Virus record (IMG/VR): IMGVR_UViG_3300030105_002036
Span: 1-26,337 of that record
Origin: a virus
Length of the DNA: 26,337 nt
Reading direction: 5' to 3' (one strand)
The notes below the pieces were generated by a model. The model was not told the DNA's origin and did no database searches. It saw only the letters and a list, made by a program, of their open reading frames with translations. The translations under genes were made by a program, and so were the position numbers. The first letter of the stretch is position 1, and each line of letters begins with the position of its first letter. This document shows, one piece after another, positions 7,958 to 14,650 of this stretch.

Positions 7958-7983
7958 AAAAAGGAGCCTAAGCTCCTTTTTTT
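7956..7983. terminator. Bidirectional intrinsic terminator
   Basis: GGAGC (7963-7967) pairs with GCTCC (7972-7976) around CTAA. Seven A on the left pair with seven T on the right, giving a 12-bp stem. Either strand ends in a T run, so it can stop the plus-strand cassette gene and the convergent minus-strand operon (stop at 7988). It is a near copy of the terminator at 7367-7391. Confidence 0.85.
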
Positions 7984-7987
7984 GTGC

Positions 7988-8512
7988 CTACAGTCTGTTG
8001 GTTATCCTGCCAACTTTTCTCATGGTTAAGAACTTCCACAGCTCTGGTATCGGTCTAAGCTTATTGCTGGGTAAAGCTGGGCATGAGCCGTTGCCAAGAT
8101 CAATGTCTTGAGACTTCTCCATGAATTCTTTTTTGCCTATCCAGCCAGCAACAAACACTGAGTCTGGAATGTCGTGTGGAGTAACCAAGATGGCTACATC
8201 GGCTTTAAAATATTTCTTATGTTTGAATATTAAATGCCCGGCTTGAGTGAAGGTAGCTTTAACATCAAAGCACACATCGTTGTCCCACATATCAATGTTC
8301 TGGTCTATGCCGCCTTTGTTTATGTCGTGGTCAATCTGAAAAACTTTTGCCACCGCCAGTTCACCTTTAATACCCAGAAGGTCAATGCTGCGGTCGCTTC
8401 TAGTTTTGTCTTTCTTCTGGTTGGCTACATCGGATGCCCTAGCCAACTGCCAGCGAAACGAAGCTGCTTGCTCGCACTCAGAAAGTTCCTGTCGTGTAAA
8501 TCTTACTATCAT
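7988..8512 (-). CDS. Putative PD-(D/E)XK nuclease
   Basis: This 174-residue protein has GIKGELAVAKVF (47-58), whose Glu51 sits in a helix. The segment IDMWDNDVCFDVKAT (73-87) then follows, with acidic Asp74/Asp77 and the D-V-K core (Asp83, Lys85). This is the spacing of a PD-(D/E)XK nuclease active site, as in resolvase-like and restriction-like phage proteins. The C-terminus is basic and has no recognised domain. It is the last gene of the minus operon with the exonuclease and SSB-like genes, and its ATG overlaps the previous stop (ATGA). The recombination context supports a nuclease role, but activity is inferred from motif only. Confidence 0.55.
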   Translation of the reverse strand: MIVRFTRQELSECEQAASFRWQLARASDVANQKKDKTRSDRSIDLLGIKGELAVAKVFQIDHDINKGGIDQNIDMWDNDVCFDVKATFTQAGHLIFKHKKYFKADVAILVTPHDIPDSVFVAGWIGKKEFMEKSQDIDLGNGSCPALPSNKLRPIPELWKFLTMRKVGRITNRL

Positions 8513-8787
8513 AATTTTTTCCTCATATTTTCTATTCCAATTCTAAACATTGTTTTTGCCGTGTCGTCTGGCAAGTCTTTGTAAGCTGCGTTCAACAACC
8601 TGTTGGGCAGAGTGTGCATTCTCTTGGGCAACCAGTAGACACAAAGATGTGTAATAGCATCAATGTGTCCTTGGCTAAATTCATACTGCTTTAAATGGTC
8701 CTGCCGTTCTTTGTGTGTGTTAAACGCAGAGACTTCGTTAGCCCAATACAAGTGATCGTGTACGGGTCTGGCTGGTCTGTTTGCCAA
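8509..8787 (-). CDS. Hypothetical protein in recombination operon (92 aa)
   Basis: The frame opens with a TTG directly after the exonuclease stop (TAA then TTG), without a Shine-Dalgarno; a later start cannot be excluded. The protein is helical, with HLYWANEVSAFNTHKERQDH near the N-terminus and LPDDTAKTMFRIGIENMRKK at the C-terminus. No motif suggests catalysis. Tight spacing to both neighbours implies a function tied to the exonuclease or nuclease, perhaps an accessory factor. That is inferred from context alone. Confidence 0.6.
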   Translation of the reverse strand: MANRPARPVHDHLYWANEVSAFNTHKERQDHLKQYEFSQGHIDAITHLCVYWLPKRMHTLPNRLLNAAYKDLPDDTAKTMFRIGIENMRKKL

Positions 8788-9606
8788 TTAAAGATCGGTG
8801 AGTTTGATTGGAACAATTTGATTGTGCAGGTTGTACGGCGTGTAAATCTCAGTCTCCCTGCAATGCAACAACAAATTTAAAGCCCGTTCGTTTAGTGATC
8901 TGCCGTACTCTATAGCCTCGGCGTCAAGCTCATAAACCACATAGGGATATGGGTGAGCTTTTTCTATGGCTAAAAATTGGAACCTATCAACCTCGGTCAT
9001 TCCAGAATGCTTGGCAGCATCTAAATAAAAAGCCGCCTGTTGGTGGTAGCCAAAGTTCCTAACTGCAAACTTAAATCCTCTGGGACTGGCATCGCGACAC
9101 GTCTTGAGATCAATGATTACATTGTCTTGCAACATATCGAACCGGGCTTTGCACAGGTGACCAAAGTAATCAAAGACCACTGACAGCTCTGTCTGGTCAT
9201 CGCCTTTGGGTTTGAATGCATCAAGCACCTCAACCCTAGCAACACAGGTGTCGTACAGGTCTTGGGTTACTATGCTTCTATCATCAACCGATGACAGAAA
9301 ATCTGCATACTCTTCTTTGCCTGCCTTGGTTCTTTTATCAACCTGCGGTGCGATAAGAAACTCATCGTCAAACACATGTGGTTCCAAGAACAAACAATGC
9401 TGTAGCCTGCCTTCAACAAAGAAGGACGCCTCGCTGTCTGGCTTCTCTTCGTATTTATATCTGTATGGGTCTTTCATGATTGCTGATAAGTCATGCGATC
9501 TGAAAGCTTCTAATTGGTTGTACTCTGGGAAGGGCATATCTGTGTACACGCCTTCTTCATACACCTTTGTGTTTTTGCGGTCTGCAATATTAATTACGTT
9601 ACTCAT
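8788..9606 (-). CDS. RecE/exonuclease VIII-like PD-(D/E)XK exonuclease
   Basis: The protein of 272 residues (from the ATG at 9606) shows the motif order of phage recombination exonucleases. It has EGRLQHCLFLEP (65-76, the Gly-x-x-x-His element) and TELSVVFDYFG (139-149). Next come CKARFDM (152-158), VIIDLKT (163-169, Asp166 and Lys168 as active-site residues) and YHQQAAFYLD (187-196). Such enzymes resect double-stranded DNA 5' to 3' for annealing-based recombination. The frame stays open to an ATG at 9663, but that start lies inside an inverted repeat; I chose 9606 because MSNVINIADR looks like a normal N-terminus. Neither start has a Shine-Dalgarno. No obvious annealase (RecT, Erf, Beta) is nearby. 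Confidence 0.8.
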   Translation of the reverse strand: MSNVINIADRKNTKVYEEGVYTDMPFPEYNQLEAFRSHDLSAIMKDPYRYKYEEKPDSEASFFVEGRLQHCLFLEPHVFDDEFLIAPQVDKRTKAGKEEYADFLSSVDDRSIVTQDLYDTCVARVEVLDAFKPKGDDQTELSVVFDYFGHLCKARFDMLQDNVIIDLKTCRDASPRGFKFAVRNFGYHQQAAFYLDAAKHSGMTEVDRFQFLAIEKAHPYPYVVYELDAEAIEYGRSLNERALNLLLHCRETEIYTPYNLHNQIVPIKLTDL

Positions 9607-9618
9607 TATATAAAAGAA

Positions 9619-9683
9619 GGGTTGTTGAATCTTTCGATATGGAGAATCAAATATGAAGTACATTCATTTCGACCCAACAACCC
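9619..9683 (-). promoter_or_regulatory. Long inverted repeat, possible attenuator before exonuclease gene
   Basis: GGGTTGTTG (9619-9627) and CAACAACCC (9675-9683) are perfect inverted copies 47 bp apart, with partial further pairing around TCGANATG. Read on minus, the second arm is followed by TTCTTTTATA, resembling a weak intrinsic terminator or attenuator between the SSB-like and exonuclease genes. On plus, the loop holds GGAGAATCAAAT before an ATG, matching ribosome sites of other early genes. Confidence 0.35.
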
Positions 9684-9689
9684 AAACCG

Positions 9690-10343
9690 TTAAAACGGGA
9701 TTTTTTCCTCGATGGACTTATCTGAATCAGCCAGAGCATCTAATGAAGAGAACTCTTCTTTCTCAGCAGGTGAGAACTTTTCAGACTCTTTTTTGTTTGC
9801 AGCTACACATTCAAAAGATTCATCTATTTTATTTTGCACCCATTCTGGTAATTCCACAAACACATCGCACATCTGTTTGTTGTCTGCGGCATACTCATCG
9901 ACATCAAAAGCCAGTTGGCTGTTAACCGTTGCAACCTTTTGCACGCCACCTTCTGGGTGATACACAGCAGTTACCTTTGGGTTACCGCCAGAAGTGTATT
10001 CAACTTCAAGCTCACAAGTGCAACCAAGTATGTTGGTTAAATCAAAACCTTTAAGTTCATCTTCAGTGAACTTCTTGTTGCGCCATGTGCATAGATGTAT
10101 GTATAAAGCAGACTTCTCATTAAGAGACAAAGTGTATTGTTTCATAATAGAGAATGGTTTGCCGTCTGACATTTTCTCATCCAGTTCCCAGTATAAGAAT
10201 ACACTGTGACGTTTTTTGGTTTCGCCTTCATAGGTTTCGTTGTGTGTTCCCACGTCAACAATTCTATAGCAGGATGCTTTGTATCTACCCACCGGGATAG
10301 TTTCAAAGTTTCCGCCACCCGATTCGCTTATCGTTAAAGCCAT
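9690..10343 (-). CDS. Putative single-stranded DNA-binding protein
   Basis: The start at 10343 has AGGAG at correct spacing; an extension to 10358 would lack it. The 217-residue protein begins with a beta-rich domain (IPVGRYKASCYRIVDV, RHSVFLYWELD, CELEVEYTSGGNPKVTAVY), consistent with an OB-like fold. It ends in a long acidic, Ser-rich tail finishing in EEKIPF. An acidic tail ending in I-P-F is the hallmark partner-binding tip of SSB proteins. It is first in the minus operon ahead of the exonuclease, as expected for a replication/recombination module. The fold is inferred, while the tail is visible. An unclassified exonuclease accessory factor is the alternative. Confidence 0.65.
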   Translation of the reverse strand: MALTISESGGGNFETIPVGRYKASCYRIVDVGTHNETYEGETKKRHSVFLYWELDEKMSDGKPFSIMKQYTLSLNEKSALYIHLCTWRNKKFTEDELKGFDLTNILGCTCELEVEYTSGGNPKVTAVYHPEGGVQKVATVNSQLAFDVDEYAADNKQMCDVFVELPEWVQNKIDESFECVAANKKESEKFSPAEKEEFSSLDALADSDKSIEEKIPF

Positions 10344-10384
10344 ATTTTTTCTCCTCAATAAAAATAATTATTGTTTAATGTTTC

Positions 10385-10425
10385 CTTATAAAGTATATTG
10401 TAAGGTATTCAAGATAACATAATAT
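10385..10425. promoter_or_regulatory. Overlapping divergent promoters
   Basis: On plus, TTGTAA (10398-10403) and TAATAT (10420-10425) are 16 bp apart and drive the primase-helicase gene at 10450. On minus, TTGAAT (10412-10407) and TATAAG (10390-10385) are 16 bp apart and drive the SSB/exonuclease operon. The two promoters overlap, so one bound regulator could control both arms. The AAGTGTT motif of other early promoters is absent. Confidence 0.5.
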
Positions 10426-10449
10426 AGAAGAAACAATGAGAGGGCAAGT

Positions 10450-12567
10450 ATGGGCATAAAGAATATTAAATCGGCGGATAAAGAATATGAGAAACCGCTA
10501 ACAATGGAGTCGATGTCAAAGTTCCAAGATTTTTTAAAACAGAATGGATTTGAACCGCAACATGAAACACTGGAACCTAACCCAGAGAAACCACAAAGAG
10601 CTTACACCAATGTCAATGGTAAGAGAGCCATGTCTGGTTACTATGCTTATTACGATAACTTTGGCACACCTATTGGTTTTGCCTCTGACTACAGGACAGG
10701 GCAGACCCATAACTTTAGACTATCTTCAAGGAAATCTTCCACGGTTAACTATGAGGCTCTCGAACAATTTAGAGAACAAGCAAGGCAGGACCAAGAGCAG
10801 AAACATTTAAAGATAGCCAAGAAAGCAAAAATGATTTGGGATGCCGCAAGTCCTTGTGACTCGCACCCATACCTAGACAGCAAAGGAGTTAAGTCTCACC
10901 ACCTAAGAATACACAGAGATCGTTTGCTCATACCCATCATTGATGAGACTGGCAGGATGTGGTCGTTGCAAATGATTATGCCCAACGGTCAAAAGAGATT
11001 TTTGTCTGGTGGCAAGACAGGAGGTTGCTTCTATTTAATAGGCACGCATCTTATTAAGGAGTCAAAGAAGATAGGCTTCGGTGAGGGCTACGCTACTTGC
11101 GCCACCATCTATGAAGAGACAGGCACTCCGATGGCAGTCTGCTTTAACGCTGGCAACCTGTTATCAATCAACACCAAGTTCACCGAGTCGATGACCGGGA
11201 AGGAATTTATAATCTATGCAGACAACGATGCCAATGGAATTGGTGAGAAGAAAGCAATCGAAGCCGCCCAGATGTCTAACGCCGAGGTGGTCATGCCAAC
11301 AGAAGAAGGCATGGACTTCAATGACCAGAAAGCAATCACCGGAGAGATCATTACCAAAAGAGTAGATGTCCCGGAGTTAATTGAGTTTGAGAAAACTGAA
11401 CGTGGTCGCATCATGGCTACCACTGACAACTATCATGCTTTGATGAAAACATTCGACATTGATTGTTATTACGATGTAATTAAAAAAAGAATAGAGATAG
11501 ACATACCCAACTTCAATCCAATCGCTGATCTAAAAGATGAAGCGCACTTGGTTGAGTTGGAGAACTTATGCATACAAAATTTTGTACCCCATCAAAGAGT
11601 CCGTGACGCAATGAAAATCATTGCCCAAGAAGTTAATCCAGTTGCCCGTTGGATTAGCAGCAAGCCTTGGGATGGTATTAGTCGCGTTGCGGATTTCTGC
11701 GATACAGTGTCCAGCGATGACGTTGTATTAAAGAACATGTTAATGAAGAAGTGGTTGCTGTCATGTGTGGCGGCAGCTTACGAGACAGACGGCGTGTCTC
11801 TGGAAGGTCTGTTGGTCTTTCAAGGCAAGCAAGGTCTAGGCAAAACATTGTGGTTCAAAAGGCTGGCTGACTTTAATAAAGGCTGGTTGCTCGAAGGCGC
11901 AACGCTTGACCCCAAGGACAAGGACAGCGTGAAGAAAGCCGTGAGTCATTGGATAGTGGAGCTGGGTGAGTTGGAGTCTACCTTTAAGAAGGCAGACATC
12001 AATCAGCTTAAAGCTTTCATTACATCCAAGTCTGATGAGATGCGCTTGCCGTATGACAGGACCTTCACCAATTACCAGAGGCGCACAGCTTTCTTTGCCT
12101 CGGTGAATGAGCCAGAGTTCTTGATGGATGGCAGTGGCAACAGACGGTTCTGGTGCATCAAGGTTACCGACATCAACCCGCATCATGGGTTAGACATGCA
12201 ACAGGTCTGGGCAGAAGTTAAAGACACCTTATATAAGCAGGGAGAAAAGAACTGGTATCTGACCGGTGAAGAGAGAGACTTACTGCAAGAATCTAACGAG
12301 GGCTTTAGGACACAAGGAGCGGTAGAGGATTTGTTGTTGCAACATGTAGACTTCGATGCACTGGACACAGAGAAGAAAGCTTGGCAACTGACTGCCATGC
12401 TCAGAGCCTTGGGTATCCGCAATCCACGCAACATAGACTTCAAGGATGCCTCCAGAGTTTTAACCGGCGCCAACATTGACCCAAGGAAGACCAACGGCAA
12501 GAAGGTATACGATGTATCTTTGGTTAACCTGCCGATGGAATCAGAACAAGAACCACTGGCATTCTGA
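10450..12567 (+). CDS. Primase-helicase: Toprim primase plus VapE-like ATPase
   Basis: This 705-residue protein joins two replication domains. Residues about 125-300 match the Toprim-type primase seen in phage/plasmid primases: HPYLDSKGV, LLIPIIDETGRMWSLQ, GEGYAT (211-216, catalytic Glu212) and YADNDANG (Asp258 and Asp260). Residues about 350-640 match virulence-associated protein E-like helicases: Walker A GKQGLGKT (459-466), Walker B-like IVELGELE (502-509) and SGNRRFW (562-568) with likely arginine fingers. No N-terminal zinc finger is visible. It should lay down primers and unwind DNA at the phage origin. GAGAGGG precedes the ATG. A second small gene overlaps its stop (TGATGA). Confidence 0.85.
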   Translation: MGIKNIKSADKEYEKPLTMESMSKFQDFLKQNGFEPQHETLEPNPEKPQRAYTNVNGKRAMSGYYAYYDNFGTPIGFASDYRTGQTHNFRLSSRKSSTVNYEALEQFREQARQDQEQKHLKIAKKAKMIWDAASPCDSHPYLDSKGVKSHHLRIHRDRLLIPIIDETGRMWSLQMIMPNGQKRFLSGGKTGGCFYLIGTHLIKESKKIGFGEGYATCATIYEETGTPMAVCFNAGNLLSINTKFTESMTGKEFIIYADNDANGIGEKKAIEAAQMSNAEVVMPTEEGMDFNDQKAITGEIITKRVDVPELIEFEKTERGRIMATTDNYHALMKTFDIDCYYDVIKKRIEIDIPNFNPIADLKDEAHLVELENLCIQNFVPHQRVRDAMKIIAQEVNPVARWISSKPWDGISRVADFCDTVSSDDVVLKNMLMKKWLLSCVAAAYETDGVSLEGLLVFQGKQGLGKTLWFKRLADFNKGWLLEGATLDPKDKDSVKKAVSHWIVELGELESTFKKADINQLKAFITSKSDEMRLPYDRTFTNYQRRTAFFASVNEPEFLMDGSGNRRFWCIKVTDINPHHGLDMQQVWAEVKDTLYKQGEKNWYLTGEERDLLQESNEGFRTQGAVEDLLLQHVDFDALDTEKKAWQLTAMLRALGIRNPRNIDFKDASRVLTGANIDPRKTNGKKVYDVSLVNLPMESEQEPLAF

Positions 12568-12797
12568 TGAGACTACTACTCAGCGAAGCAGACAAAGAGA
12601 TCATCGTGCGAGTGCTAGGCACACACGGCTGGGACATACAGAAGAAGGACAAGCGAACCAAGGAAGAAGACATGGAGGTGCTGCGCATTAACAACATCAT
12701 CAGCCAAGTGGTATTCGGAATGGACAAGGAAGAGGTGAAGGAAGATAAATTTACGATGGCGCCGTGGTTGGAATATTTAGCCGATGACGAACCGTGA
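12567..12797 (+). CDS. Hypothetical protein coupled to primase (76 aa)
   Basis: The ATG overlaps the primase-helicase stop (TGATGA), so the two are probably translated together. The protein is charged and helical (SEADKEIIVRVLGTHGWDI, EEDMEVLRINNIISQVVFG) and ends in an acidic tail. No family is recognised. The location suggests a replication accessory role, by inference only. Confidence 0.6.
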   Translation: MRLLLSEADKEIIVRVLGTHGWDIQKKDKRTKEEDMEVLRINNIISQVVFGMDKEEVKEDKFTMAPWLEYLADDEP

Positions 12798-12801
12798 TAG
12801 T

Positions 12802-12857
12802 TTGCACCCTAGGGCAACAATCGTTGTTGTTTAAGATGGGTCGCGCAATTTTTTTTA
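12802..12857 (+). other. Structured intergenic segment, possible weak terminator
   Basis: This 71-bp gap holds two small dyads: CCCTAGGG (12807-12814) and CAACAA-TCG-TTGTTG (12815-12829). An outer pairing of TTGC/ACCC with GGGT/GCAA, interrupted by a bulge, is also possible, and eight T follow. It could be a weak terminator or a processing site between replication genes. The pairing is imperfect, so confidence is low. Confidence 0.3.
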
Positions 12858-12868
12858 AGGAGACATAG

Positions 12869-13216
12869 ATGAAGACAAGCAGTGCTAAACAAAAAGGCAG
12901 ACTACTACAGCAGTGGGTGGTCACCAAGCTGATAGAGATATTGCAGTTGGATGCAGAAGACTTAGAGAGCAGACCGATGGGGTCGCAAGGAGAGGATGTG
13001 ATACTCGGTAAGCAATCGAGGCAGAGGTTTCCCTACAGCATCGAGTGCAAGAATCAAGAAGCGGTGAACGTCTGGAAGAGTTATCAACAGGCTGAGACAA
13101 ACTGCAAGGGCTATGAGCCTTTGCTGGTGATTAAAAGAAACAGAAGCAAACCCTTGGTGGTGATGGATGCACAAGCGTTCATTGATCTGCATACCAAGAT
13201 ACATACGGAGACATAG
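12869..13216 (+). CDS. Holliday-junction-resolvase-like PD-(D/E)XK nuclease
   Basis: This 115-residue protein carries a compact nuclease core. MGSQGEDVILG (37-47) contains the conserved Glu42-Asp43, and FPYSIECKNQEA (54-65) contains the E-x-K pair Glu59/Lys61. YQQAETNCKGYEPLLVIKR (72-90) then follows, typical of the fourth motif and helper strand. The length and motif order suit phage resolvase-like or VRR-NUC-like enzymes that cut branched DNA before packaging. AAGGAGA precedes the ATG. It sits between the primase and a zinc ribbon, ahead of the small terminase gene, which fits branch resolution during packaging. The function is inferred from motifs. Confidence 0.7.
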   Translation: MKTSSAKQKGRLLQQWVVTKLIEILQLDAEDLESRPMGSQGEDVILGKQSRQRFPYSIECKNQEAVNVWKSYQQAETNCKGYEPLLVIKRNRSKPLVVMDAQAFIDLHTKIHTET

Positions 13217-13218
13217 AT

Positions 13219-13386
13219 ATGAAGTGCTGGCATTGTAAAGAAGAGCTGATATGGGGTGGAGATAACATCATCGAAGATGAAGAGGGTGCTAATCTGATGA
13301 TTACCAATCTGTCTTGTCCTGGATGTGAGGCGTCTGTTGATGTGTACTTGCCTGTGGCTGATACCGATAAGATGACTGAAGGGTAG
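13219..13386 (+). CDS. Small zinc-ribbon protein (55 aa)
   Basis: This short gene starts 2 bp after the nuclease stop, with GGAG (13207-13210) as ribosome site. It encodes MKCWHCKEELIWGGD at the N-terminus and NLSCPGCEASVDVYL near the C-terminus. The two Cys-x-x-Cys knuckles (C3/C6 and C33/C36) about 27 residues apart form a typical zinc ribbon, with acidic residues between. Such proteins often bind nucleic acid or a partner protein. I have seen similar CWHC/CPGC phage proteins without a known role. Close spacing places it in the nuclease transcription unit. Confidence 0.7.
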   Translation: MKCWHCKEELIWGGDNIIEDEEGANLMITNLSCPGCEASVDVYLPVADTDKMTEG

Positions 13387-13644
13387 GGCAGGGCATGGCA
13401 TATGGGAACAAATATTGTATTAGCAAGAGTTTTGGAGTCAGTGGCAAGGGTTGGGGTATGGCATTGAGAGGCGAATACCCTGACCTATTCCCTGACTTCA
13501 ATCGTTGTAATGGTAAGGCTTTGAAGGCTACTAAGGGTAAAGGGTATAGTATATCTTATAAGAGTATTATATATAGTATAGGTAGGTATGTAGCATGGCT
13601 ATGGGTATGTATATGGTATAGGTCTTTTGAAGTACGCCCTACCC
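13381..13644. repeat. Inverted GGGTAGGGC repeat around a GTATA-rich stretch
   Basis: GGGTAGGGC at 13381-13389 and its inverse GCCCTACCC at 13636-13644 flank about 246 bp. The interior is rich in G and T on plus, with many GTATA/GGTAT words between 13540 and 13625. No transposase is present. It may be an origin-like or otherwise inserted element; the repeat is short enough that chance cannot be excluded. Confidence 0.35.
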
Positions 13645-13676
13645 CATACCCTCTGCCCTGTAATGGATTTAATTAG
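13395..13676 (+). CDS. Doubtful ORF in compositionally odd region (93 aa)
   Basis: The frame is open from an ATG preceded by AGGGCAGGGC. It encodes a Gly/Lys/Tyr-rich protein whose second half (GYSISYKSIIYSIGRYVAWLW) derives from a GTATA-rich low-complexity stretch. Composition differs from neighbouring genes, and no family is recognised. The first half (SFGVSGKGWGMALRGEYPD) reads more naturally than the second. It may be a real short gene, a decayed one, or non-coding DNA. Its DNA is bounded by inverted copies of GGGTAGGGC (13381-13389 and 13636-13644). Confidence 0.3.
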   Translation: MAYGNKYCISKSFGVSGKGWGMALRGEYPDLFPDFNRCNGKALKATKGKGYSISYKSIIYSIGRYVAWLWVCIWYRSFEVRPTPYPLPCNGFN

Positions 13677-13684
13677 GAATTAAT

Positions 13685-14227
13685 ATGAGTGAAAAGAAAG
13701 ATACATCTAAGTATAAAGGCAAGCCAAAGAAGTCACCGATGAAGCCATTGGTTGAAAGACCCAGTGCTTTTGAAGAAGACGTTGAGCTACAGCTAACCGA
13801 TATGCAGAATGCATTCGTCTGGCATTATGTGCATGACAGTTGCACCCAGACCGAAGCTGCTCGAAGAGCTGGCTTTGAGTTCCCAAGTCAAGCAGCCAGC
13901 AGGTTGATGAGTGGCAAGACCAACCCCAATGTGATTACGGCTATCAAGATACAAAAGTCTGAGCTGGCTCACAAGTTTGCGATCACACCAGAGAAGACTG
14001 CGAAGATGTTGTGGCAGATCAGCGAAGAGGCTTACAACAAGGGACAGTTCAATGCATCGGTGTCAGCTATCCGGGAGTTGAATGAGCTGGCTGGACTGAA
14101 GATAAAGAAGACAGAGAACTTAAACATCACAGCCAACTTGGATAACATGTCGCACAAAGATATAGAGAGCAGGCTGAAGGAGATATTCGGTGGTGACATC
14201 GTAGATGCAGACTTCAAGGATGTGTAG
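13685..14227 (+). CDS. terS: Terminase small subunit
   Basis: This 180-residue protein has a basic disordered N-terminus (first 28 residues). LTDMQNAFVWHYVHDSCTQTEAARRAGF follows at residues 37-64, then SQAASRLMSGKTNPNVITAI at 68-87. This is the DNA-binding helix-turn-helix arrangement of the Terminase_2 family: 'T-x-x-Q-x-x-F' followed by a TEAARRAG helix. A coiled-coil middle and a C-terminus ending in DIVDADFKDV complete it. The protein recognises phage DNA to start packaging and recruits the large subunit. No large subunit follows; instead there is a 423-bp gap and early genes, so it lies elsewhere in the genome. Confidence 0.85.
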   Translation: MSEKKDTSKYKGKPKKSPMKPLVERPSAFEEDVELQLTDMQNAFVWHYVHDSCTQTEAARRAGFEFPSQAASRLMSGKTNPNVITAIKIQKSELAHKFAITPEKTAKMLWQISEEAYNKGQFNASVSAIRELNELAGLKIKKTENLNITANLDNMSHKDIESRLKEIFGGDIVDADFKDV

Positions 14228-14456
14228 GCAGAAGATAACCCCAGAGACGTAGATGCAGATGTAAACCAAGAGGGGGCGTTTTTTCTCTGAGAAACTTTTT
14301 TTCTTAGTTTTTTGCTCCAAAATCTAAATGTGACGGGAGATCAGTGACTTACATATTATTTCCACAAGAGATTAGCGAGCTGGATATTTCTTAGATAACA
14401 ACAGTGTGTGCATAGGGCTAACATAGATAGCCAAACAGCCCACACAAAGCCCTGTG

Positions 14457-14570
14457 ATGCCTATGGATAGGGACTCTATTGAATCTGGAACCAAAGGTCC
14501 AAAAAAGCCAAAAATCTTGACCCTACCCCCCAAATATACTGACGGCTCTGGGCTGGGCTATAGCAACTGA
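14457..14570 (+). CDS. Possible short ORF in the terS gap (37 aa)
   Basis: An ATG opens a 37-residue frame, with MPMDRDSIESGTKGPKKPK followed by ILTLPPKYTDGSGLGYSN. The frame is open upstream only to 14427. No Shine-Dalgarno is visible. The polar, Pro/Gly/Lys-rich sequence looks protein-like and could be a small gene or a remnant, but it may be chance. Confidence 0.2.
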   Translation: MPMDRDSIESGTKGPKKPKILTLPPKYTDGSGLGYSN

Positions 14571-14601
14571 GTTAGACATATTATGTGTAATTTTTTCAAC
14601 C

Positions 14602-14633
14602 TAAGTGTTCAAATGAACATATCTATGTATAAT
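14602..14633 (+). promoter_or_regulatory. Promoter with AAGTGTT box and 14-bp palindrome
   Basis: AAGTGTTCAA (14603-14612) overlaps the perfect dyad TGTTCA-AA-TGAACA (14606-14619). A consensus TATAAT lies at 14628-14633. The -35 position is poor, so an activator may be needed, or the palindrome may be an operator. It precedes the gene at 14651. Confidence 0.55.
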
Positions 14634-14650
14634 GCACCTAGGGAGACAAT

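Larger units (their letters stand above)
14228..14650. other. 423-bp mostly non-coding, structured gap after terS
   Basis: This is the longest stretch without a firm gene. It contains TTTCTC-T-GAGAAA (14282-14294) next to T runs. A potential hairpin pairs GGGCT (14415-14419) with AGCCC (14437-14441), extended by GTGT/ACAC around a 5-nt bulge. Further possible stems lie at CCTATGGATAGG (14460-14471) and near 14486-14501, and a C run near 14525-14531. Candidates are a packaging (pac) signal recognised by the adjacent small terminase, an untranslated RNA, or an attachment site. None is proven. No tRNA fold was found. Confidence 0.4.

Noticed and set aside
9607-9663. Earlier start for the exonuclease
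   Set aside because: That ATG lies inside an inverted repeat, lacks a ribosome site, and the added residues do not resemble the family N-terminus.
9653-9925. Plus-strand 90-residue frame with a good ribosome site
   Set aside because: After a plausible first dozen residues it runs antisense through the SSB-like gene with a Cys/His-rich, unnatural sequence. Kept only as a finding about a possible scar.
14120-14320. Minus-strand 66-residue frame over the end of the small terminase gene
   Set aside because: Overlaps a confident gene, lacks a Shine-Dalgarno, and its composition looks like the reverse of coding DNA.
14400-14510. tRNA in the gap after the small terminase gene
   Set aside because: There are hairpins, but no cloverleaf with a T-loop GTTC-type element and a matching acceptor stem.
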